Below, piece by piece: positions 1-4,129 of a stretch of DNA of 7,581 bases; position 1 is the first letter of the stretch, and each line of letters begins with the position of its first letter. A model generated the notes under the pieces. That model was not told the DNA's origin. It saw only the letters and a list, made by a program, of their open reading frames with translations, and made no database searches. Location: positions 1 to 7,581 of the forward strand of contig JAJZGO010000072.1 in NCBI GenBank assembly GCA_021798415.1, given 5' to 3'. Source of the stretch: Thermoplasmata archaeon. Lineage in GTDB: Archaea > Thermoplasmatota > Thermoplasmata > Lutacidiplasmatales > UBA184. The translations under genes and the position numbers were made by a program.

Positions 1-185
1 GCGGTCGAGCAGGAACCCGGCGTCGTCCGTTCGCCCACGGGCCAACCGACGGTCGCGAAGAAGAGGAGGACGACCACCGCGACGGCCGCCGCGACCGCGG
101 CCGCGGACCGCAGGGGCACCGGCCGGACGTACGGGCCGGGCGCGCGCGGACGGGGCGGATGCGAAGGCAAGGGCACGACCTCCAC
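1..185 (-). CDS. N-terminal part of a single-pass membrane protein (partial, off left edge)
   Basis: An open minus-strand frame starts at a GTG (185-183) and runs without a stop for 61 codons to the window edge. It reads as a proline/arginine-rich N-terminus (about residues 1-26, with PLPSHPPRPRAPGPYV) and then one strongly hydrophobic segment at about residues 27-50 (AAAVAAAVAVVVLLFFATVG), followed by a polar stretch. This is the pattern of a membrane anchor or uncleaved signal with the bulk of the protein outside the membrane. Codon third positions are almost all G or C, as in the neighbouring genes, which supports real coding. No family can be named because the functional part lies outside the window. 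The start is uncertain: the frame stays open upstream of 185 and no ATG is available. The GTG was chosen because a TATA-like box lies about 40 bases upstream. The ATG at 190 is in another frame that gives an arginine/serine-rich product of shadow type. Confidence 0.5.
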   Translation of the reverse strand, partial: MEVVPLPSHPPRPRAPGPYVRPVPLRSAAAVAAAVAVVVLLFFATVGWPVGERTTPGSCST

Positions 186-224
186 GACATCCCACGGTTC
201 GCGTTTCTGGGGTACGGGGGCCGC

Positions 225-233
225 GGATATACC
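225..233. promoter_or_regulatory. TATA-like element between divergent genes
   Basis: The A/T core ATATA sits in a very GC-rich gap and reads GGATATACC on plus and GGTATATCC on minus, so TBP could bind in either orientation. On minus, a start of transcription about 26 bases away would fall near 203, giving an 18-base leader before the GTG at 185. On plus it would fall near 255, giving a 26-base leader before the ATG at 281. For the plus gene a second candidate is the A-rich CCGAAAAGG at 252-260, which is about 25 bases before the ATG and would make that mRNA leaderless. Which of these is used cannot be decided from sequence. Confidence 0.35.
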
Positions 234-280
234 GCTGCGGAGGGGCAAAGACCGAAAAGGGCCCGCCGGTTCCCCTCTCG

Positions 281-1072
281 ATGACCGGTGCTCCCCGTCC
301 GCTCGCGTCGTCCCGGCCGACGGCCCGTGGAGCGACGGGACCGTCGCTCGTCCCGTGCCTTCTCCTCAAGGGCGGACAGGTTCTCCTTCCCGGCGAAGAG
401 GGACCCACGCTAGCCCGAACGGCCGCCGGTACCCCGTTCGACCCGTTCGACGTGGTCGACCGCCTGGCGGAATCCTCGCCGCTCCTCTACGTGGTCGACC
501 TCGACGGGATCGAGCGGGGGGACCCGCAGCTCGACTACCTCCAGGAGATCTCCCGCGACGTTTCGATATGGGTCGACGCCGGCGTTCGGTCGGCGGAGCA
601 GGCGATCGACGCGCTCGTCACCGGGGCCCGACGCGTCGTGCTGTCGAGCGCCCATCTGAACGGGCCCCGGGAGCTCCGACGGACGTGGCGCCTGTCGACC
701 GAGGTCGTCTTCGAGCTCGAGCTCGCCGGCGCGAAGCTCGCACCCGCTCACGAAGGCTGGGGAACGGAGGATCCCGTCGCCCTAGCGGCGACCGTCCGCG
801 ACGTGGGCGTGGACCACCTGGTGGTTTCCCCCCGCGGCAGCGACCCGGACTGGGCGACCGTCCGGGCGATCGCCGCCGGCGGCCCGACCTGGGTCGACGG
901 CACCTTCTCCACCGGCGACGCCGGTCGCCTGACCGAGGTCGGTGCCTCGGGGGGCATCTACCATCTGAACGACCTCTTCGCCCGCTGGGAGGAGAAGACG
1001 CCTCCGACTCCCGATCTGCCCCGTGCCGCGCGCGATGATGAGAACCAGAACCAGCTGACGCATGATGAATGA
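281..1072 (+). CDS. HisA-like TIM-barrel protein (proFAR isomerase-related, COG1411 type), function unknown
   Basis: The 263-residue product resembles the archaeal family described as related to phosphoribosylformimino-AICAR ribotide isomerase (HisA). Matching elements in order are a first strand and loop LVPCLLLKGGQV (residues 23-34), VVDLDGI (71-77), WVDAGVRSAEQA (98-109, equivalent to the HisA GGIRS phosphate loop), RRVVLSSAHL (117-126), and TWVDGTFS (203-210). Key HisA residues differ: the catalytic Asp of the first strand (PAIDL in HisA) is Leu here, the central region carries ELELAG instead of the usual Asp-containing strand, and the C-terminal phosphate motif is GGIYHLND. Histidine biosynthesis is therefore unlikely. 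ATG 281 is the only ATG, GTG or TTG start before the barrel, so the 20-residue basic leader is probably real. The last residues (about 252-263, DDENQNQLTHDE) are encoded by the overlapping C/D box sRNA and lie beyond the barrel. The gene is divergent from the membrane protein on its left. Confidence 0.85.
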   Translation: MTGAPRPLASSRPTARGATGPSLVPCLLLKGGQVLLPGEEGPTLARTAAGTPFDPFDVVDRLAESSPLLYVVDLDGIERGDPQLDYLQEISRDVSIWVDAGVRSAEQAIDALVTGARRVVLSSAHLNGPRELRRTWRLSTEVVFELELAGAKLAPAHEGWGTEDPVALAATVRDVGVDHLVVSPRGSDPDWATVRAIAAGGPTWVDGTFSTGDAGRLTEVGASGGIYHLNDLFARWEEKTPPTPDLPRAARDDENQNQLTHDE

Positions 1073-1088
1073 TGGGCGAGCTGAGCGC
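1030..1088 (+). ncRNA. Archaeal C/D box sRNA (2'-O-methylation guide)
   Basis: All four boxes are present and match consensus exactly. Box C is ATGATGA at 1035-1041, D' is CTGA at 1055-1058, C' is ATGATGA at 1062-1068 and D is CTGA at 1081-1084. The guides are 13 nt (1042-1054) and 12 nt (1069-1080), and the D'-C' spacer is 3 nt, which are the usual archaeal spacings. A short terminal stem can form between GCGC-type bases 1030-1033 and 1085-1088, giving the K-turn bound by L7Ae. The RNA would act with L7Ae, Nop5 and fibrillarin. The D guide pairs with the universal 16S rRNA decoding-site strand and, by the fifth-nucleotide rule, would direct methylation to C1402 (E. coli numbering). I found no target for the D' guide, which is a tandem GAACCA repeat. 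The RNA overlaps the last codons and the stop of the HisA-like gene on the same strand. No own promoter is visible, so it may be processed from that mRNA. Confidence 0.87.
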
Positions 1089-1252
1089 ACGACACGGGAC
1101 ACGACACGCCGACCCGGTCCGGGAGCCGGCGCGAGCAACGGGGGAACGCTGAGGAGGGCCGGGTCCTTGCGGAGGGCGGGCGACCGCCTCCCCCAGTCCG
1201 CGGTGGTCGAGTGGCCTCCGCAGAGGGGAAGCCGGGACGACCTCGCGAGGCG
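1089..1252. other. Short gap between convergent genes, with one strong GNRA hairpin
   Basis: No convincing gene is seen here. At 1171-1191 the plus strand folds into a hairpin of about eight base pairs with one bulged G, closed by a GCGA tetraloop (1180-1183). There is no T-tract behind it, so it is not a typical archaeal terminator, but it could stabilise a 3' end or belong to an unrecognised RNA. Directly after the sRNA (1089-1110) there is a small repetitive stretch of GACACG units. The plus strand at 1203-1235 faintly recalls a tRNA D-arm, but no T-loop follows. Confidence 0.35.
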
Positions 1253-1705
1253 TTACGTGCGCTCGGGTCGGTCGAGCGGGGCGGCGGCGACGAACTCCGA
1301 CCGGTCGACGAGGCCGAGCGCGTAGAGGCGGCTCTCGGAGGCATCGAGGACGGTCCGCTCGCGGACGGTCGCCCGGCGGGGCCGGAACCCCCAGACCAGG
1401 AGCAAGAGGAGGCCGACCGATGCGGTCACGAACGAAGCCGCGAGCAGGGTGACGACGAAGGTGGTGCGGAGGAGGTCCATCGTGCCGATCACGCTCACCA
1501 CGCCCGTGAGGACGTAGCCGACGAGCACGAGCGTGAAGAGGGCCGCGAACCGCGTCCGCCGCTCGTTCAAGTAGACGATGTACGCGAGCGAATCCCTCAG
1601 CTCGCCGGCCCCCCAGACCTGTAGGAACCGGACGACCCCGACGGCGAGGAGGAGGGTGAACAGCCCGATCAGCCCGAGATCGGCCGCGAAAAGGATCGGA
1701 TTCAT
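1253..1705 (-). CDS. Small membrane protein with three transmembrane helices, unknown function
   Basis: The 150-residue product has three clear hydrophobic segments at about residues 4-29 (including LGLIGLFTLLLAVGVV), 53-76 (LFTLVLVGYVLTGVVSVIG) and 80-107 (a long V/L/A run ending LLLLLVWGF). Between helices 1 and 2 is a charged loop with RDSLAYIVYLNERRTR. A cytosolic-type basic tail of about 40 residues (RPRRATVRERTVLDASESRL) follows helix 3. I do not recognise a family and no catalytic motif is visible. The start at ATG 1705 is supported by a purine-rich GGGGAC about ten bases upstream on the minus strand and by an A/T-rich promoter element further up. The gene is divergent from thrS and convergent with the HisA-like gene. 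Codon use matches the neighbours, so there is no sign of recent transfer. Confidence 0.8.
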   Translation of the reverse strand: MNPILFAADLGLIGLFTLLLAVGVVRFLQVWGAGELRDSLAYIVYLNERRTRFAALFTLVLVGYVLTGVVSVIGTMDLLRTTFVVTLLAASFVTASVGLLLLLVWGFRPRRATVRERTVLDASESRLYALGLVDRSEFVAAAPLDRPERT

Positions 1706-1739
1706 AACGAGCCGTCCCCGATGTTTCGACGGTTCCCCT

Positions 1740-1746
1740 CTTTAAG
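1740..1746 (-). promoter_or_regulatory. TATA-like box for the three-helix membrane protein
   Basis: On minus the sequence reads GCTTAAAG, preceded by purine-rich bases (ACAAAT) that could serve as the TFB recognition element. It is one of the few A/T-rich runs in the gap. A start about 26 bases downstream would lie near 1717, leaving a leader of roughly a dozen bases before the ATG at 1705. Confidence 0.45.
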
Positions 1747-1795
1747 CATTTGTCCAGCTTCGACAACGGGCCGACTCGCCGACAGGGTTCGCCGG

Positions 1796-1841
1796 GTCGG
1801 ACCGGTTCCGACGGCCCCCCGGAACGAACCGGTTCTTCCGG
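1796..1841. repeat. Two inverted repeats sharing ACCGGTTC, just upstream of the thrS promoter
   Basis: The first repeat is GTCGGA (1796-1801), a five-base centre, then TCCGAC (1807-1812). The second spans 1819-1841: CCGGAA, one extra C, then the palindrome GAACCGGTTC, then TTCCGG. It is perfect over 22 bases once the extra C at 1825 is ignored. Both contain ACCGGTTC, at 1801-1808 and 1828-1835, 27 bases apart. The second repeat abuts the BRE/TATA of thrS, where a bound dimeric regulator would affect TFB/TBP access. An operator is the simplest reading. The repeats lie upstream of the expected thrS transcription start, so an mRNA-leader attenuator is less likely. Confidence 0.5.
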
Positions 1842-1853
1842 CAAAGGATTTTA
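1841..1853 (+). promoter_or_regulatory. BRE/TATA element of thrS
   Basis: GCAAAGG (1841-1847) followed by ATTTTA (1848-1853) is the only A/T-rich run upstream of thrS. A start about 26 bases downstream would be near 1877, giving a leader of about ten bases before ATG 1887. GAGGAC at 1880-1885 is a weak Shine-Dalgarno at best, being very close to the ATG. Confidence 0.55.
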
Positions 1854-1886
1854 GGCGGAGGGGGGACTGAGTCGGCGTCGAGGACG

Positions 1887-3803
1887 ATGGCGGACGCATC
1901 GCGGCTCACGGTGTCGTTCCCGGACGGTCGGCATCTTTCGGTCGACCGCGGCACCTCCGCGGGGGCGGCTCTCGCCGAATGGGCCCCCGAGCGCTCCGCC
2001 TCGTTCCTCGCGGCGCTCCTGGACGGCCGGCCGGTCGACCTTGCGGCCCCACTCCAGCACGACAGCGCCCTCGCTCCGCTCTCGTTCGCCGACCGGGCGG
2101 GCCGCGAGATCCTGCAGCATTCGGCGGCCCACCTGGTCGCGAAGGGGATCGTCGAGACGATCCCGGGCGCCCGACCGACGGTCGGTCCCCCTACCGAGGA
2201 TGGGTTCTACTACGACTTCGACGTCCGCCCGCTCACCCCTGCCGACCTCGACGCCGTGCGCGACGCGATGGCCCGCGCCGTCCGGGCACGGGAGCCGTAC
2301 GTGCGACGCGAGGTCTCGAAGGCGGAGGCCGAACGCCTGTTCGCGTCGAATCCCTTCAAGCTGCGGTACATCTCCGAGGTTCCGCCGGGCGACCCGGTCT
2401 CGGTCTACGACACCGGCGCGTTCACCGACCTCTGCCGCGGCCCGCACGTTCCCCACACTGGGTGGCTCGAGGGCGTCCACATCCTCGGATTCTCTGCGAT
2501 CACCCCCGAGCGCGAGGGCGCCGTCCCCCTCCAGCGGGTCCGGGGGGTCGGATACCCGACGAAGTCCGAGCTCGAGGAGTACCTCAAGCTCCGCGCGGAG
2601 GCGGAGGCCCGCGACCACCGGACGATCGGCGCGAAGCAGGAACTGTTCCTCTTCGTGGACGAGGCTCCGGGATTCCCCTTCTGGCTGCCGAAGGGGATGG
2701 TCGTCGTCCATGAGCTCGAAAAGTTCGTCCGGGAGCACCTCGCGAAGGCCGGCTACTCCGAGGTCCGGACCCCCCTCCTGTTCGCCCAGTCGATCTACGA
2801 GACGAGCGGCCACTGGGAACACTACCGGGAGAACATGTTCCTCTCGACGGTCGAGGACCGGGTCTTCGGCTGGAAGCCGATGAACTGCCCCGGCTCGATG
2901 CTCCTCTTCCGCTCCCGCGCGCGCAGCTACCGCGAGCTGCCGCTCCGCCTCGCCGAGTTCGCCCCGCTCCACCGGCTCGAGGCGAGCGGGACGCTCCACG
3001 GGCTCACCCGGGTCCGCGAACTCGTCCAGGACGATGCCCACATCTTCGTGACCGAGGAACAGGTCGCGGGCGAGGTCCGGACGCTGCTCGAGTGGATCCG
3101 GGAGGCGTTCTCGACGTTCCGCCTCCGCTGGTCGTACGAGCTCTCGACCCGCCCGGCGAAGTTCCTCGGCGACGTCGCCGAATGGGACCGGGCCGAGGCG
3201 ACGCTCGAGGCGCTCCTGAAGGAGTCGAAGGTCGACTACCGGGTCTCTCCCGGCGAAGGCGCGTTCTACGGACCGAAGATCGACATCCACGTCCGGGACT
3301 CTCTCGGCCGCCCCTGGCAGACCGGCACGATCCAGCTCGACTACCAGATCCCGCTCCGCTTCGGCCTCGAGTACCAGGGAGCGGACGGCCAGCTCCACAC
3401 CCCGGTCGTCGTTCACCGGACGATCCTCGGTACCTGGGAGCGGTTCCTCGGCGTCCTGATCGAGCACTGCGCGGGACGGTTCCCGCCGTGGCTCGCCCCC
3501 GTCCAGGTACGCATCCTCCCCGTGACGGAGCAGCACGCGACGGGGGCGCGCGGGCTCGAGGACGAGCTCCGGGCCACCTCGGTCCGGGCCGAGCTCGCAG
3601 GGACCGAGGAGTCGCTCGCGAAGCGCGTGCGGACCGCCGAGCTCGACCGCATCCCGTACGTCGCCGTCCTCGGCGACCGGGAGCTCGCGGACGGGACGGT
3701 CTCCGTGAGGGTCCGGGGGTCGAAGGGGAACCGGTCGATGTCGCGCAGCGAGTTCCTCGGCTACGTGACGGACCGCATCCACCGCCGCGAGTTCGATCCC
3801 TAG
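1887..3803 (+). CDS. thrS: Threonyl-tRNA synthetase, bacterial-type architecture
   Basis: This class II aminoacyl-tRNA synthetase charges tRNA-Thr with threonine in the cytoplasm. The 638 residues are close to the 642 of E. coli ThrRS and have the same domain order. A TGS domain lies at about 6-67. The N2 editing domain at about 68-235 has HSAAH (78-82) and CRGPH (183-187), the HxxxH and C/H site that clears mischarged serine. The class II catalytic core at about 245-530 is followed by an anticodon-binding domain at about 538-630 (VRILPVTEQH). Motif 2 is HRLEASGTLHGLTRVRE (362-378). The three zinc ligands that recognise threonine are C334, H385 and H510. Motif 3 is RTILGTWERF (511-520). Oddities are NCPGS where most ThrRS have NCPGH (S337), RVRE for the common RVRG, and a divergent segment after the editing CRGPH. 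ATG 1887 fits the family N-terminus. The stop overlaps that of the convergent zinc-finger gene. Confidence 0.98.
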   Translation: MADASRLTVSFPDGRHLSVDRGTSAGAALAEWAPERSASFLAALLDGRPVDLAAPLQHDSALAPLSFADRAGREILQHSAAHLVAKGIVETIPGARPTVGPPTEDGFYYDFDVRPLTPADLDAVRDAMARAVRAREPYVRREVSKAEAERLFASNPFKLRYISEVPPGDPVSVYDTGAFTDLCRGPHVPHTGWLEGVHILGFSAITPEREGAVPLQRVRGVGYPTKSELEEYLKLRAEAEARDHRTIGAKQELFLFVDEAPGFPFWLPKGMVVVHELEKFVREHLAKAGYSEVRTPLLFAQSIYETSGHWEHYRENMFLSTVEDRVFGWKPMNCPGSMLLFRSRARSYRELPLRLAEFAPLHRLEASGTLHGLTRVRELVQDDAHIFVTEEQVAGEVRTLLEWIREAFSTFRLRWSYELSTRPAKFLGDVAEWDRAEATLEALLKESKVDYRVSPGEGAFYGPKIDIHVRDSLGRPWQTGTIQLDYQIPLRFGLEYQGADGQLHTPVVVHRTILGTWERFLGVLIEHCAGRFPPWLAPVQVRILPVTEQHATGARGLEDELRATSVRAELAGTEESLAKRVRTAELDRIPYVAVLGDRELADGTVSVRVRGSKGNRSMSRSEFLGYVTDRIHRREFDP

Positions 3804-3997
3804 GACCGGTGGGAGCGGCGGGCGCGTCGCGCCTCGACCCGTGCGTCGAGGTAGAGGCCCTCGAGCCGCGCCGAATCGACCTGGTGGTCGGCGCGCAGGT
3901 GCTCGCGCATCCGCACGAGGTCGATCGGTCGGCCGCAGATGCGGCAGGCGACCCGCTGCCGCCGCGACGCGGCCTCCCACGACCCCGTCGGCTGCAT
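3800..3997 (-). CDS. Small C2H2-type zinc-finger protein (65 aa)
   Basis: The 65-residue product has one zinc-finger-like motif, CRIC then HLRADH, with ligands C18, C21, H33 and H38 (C-x2-C-x11-H-x4-H). A basic N-terminal stretch and an Arg-rich C-terminus (EARRARRSHRS) flank it. Small single-finger proteins of this sort are common in archaea and are usually thought to bind nucleic acid or protein, but no role is known for this one. The frame is open up to 4093, but ATG 3997 is preferred for two reasons. The motif-bearing part starts there. Also, a TATA-like box at 4021-4027 sits about 26 bases upstream, which would give a leaderless mRNA. A G-rich run (AGGGGGA) six to twelve bases before the ATG could alternatively act as a Shine-Dalgarno. 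The stop TAG lies in CTAG 3800-3803, shared with the thrS stop on the other strand. Confidence 0.75.
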   Translation of the reverse strand: MQPTGSWEAASRRQRVACRICGRPIDLVRMREHLRADHQVDSARLEGLYLDARVEARRARRSHRS

Positions 3998-4020
3998 CGC
4001 ATCCCCCTGCACGCCCGAGC

Positions 4021-4027
4021 GTATAGA
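4021..4027 (-). promoter_or_regulatory. TATA-like box for the zinc-finger gene
   Basis: On minus the sequence reads TCTATAC in an otherwise GC-rich gap. Its centre is about 26 bases from the ATG at 3997, so transcription would begin at or next to the start codon (a leaderless mRNA). This spacing is the main argument for choosing that start over the longer frame. Confidence 0.5.
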
Positions 4028-4080
4028 GTCGACGGCGGAGTTTCCGCGGAGGGCCCGGGGGCCGCCGGGCCGACGGCAGT

Positions 4081-4090
4081 CTTTAATTAC
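4081..4090 (+). promoter_or_regulatory. TATA box of the pyrophosphatase gene
   Basis: CTTTAATTAC is the most A/T-rich run in the window outside coding DNA and has the form of an archaeal TATA box. Transcription would start near 4111, leaving a leader of about 19 bases. GAGGGA at 4118-4123 lies six bases before ATG 4130 and is a fair Shine-Dalgarno. Confidence 0.6.
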
Positions 4091-4129
4091 CAACCCTCCT
4101 GAGCCGCCTCGAACCTCGAGGGACGCCCC

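Noticed and set aside
1203..1280. tRNA-like stretch (GGTGGTCGAGTGG resembling a D-arm)
   Set aside because: No GGTTCRA T-loop, no acceptor pairing and no 3' match follow at the right distance.
1062..1325. Plus-strand frame of 87 codons
   Set aside because: It starts inside the sRNA, has shadow-type Arg/Gly/Ser composition and runs antisense into the membrane-protein gene.
618..1844. Long minus-strand frame (408 codons)
   Set aside because: It is rich in Arg, Pro and Gly, crosses two genes and the sRNA, and has no domain. It is a shadow caused by high GC3 in the real genes.
1851..3980. Minus-strand frame of 709 codons opposite thrS
   Set aside because: It lies antisense over an unmistakable ThrRS, with low-complexity Arg/Asp/Glu composition, the mirror of GC-rich codons.
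3998..4093. N-terminal extension of the zinc-finger protein to an ATG at 4093
   Set aside because: It would place the TATA-like box inside the coding region and overlap the hppA TATA box. The 32 extra residues have no character.
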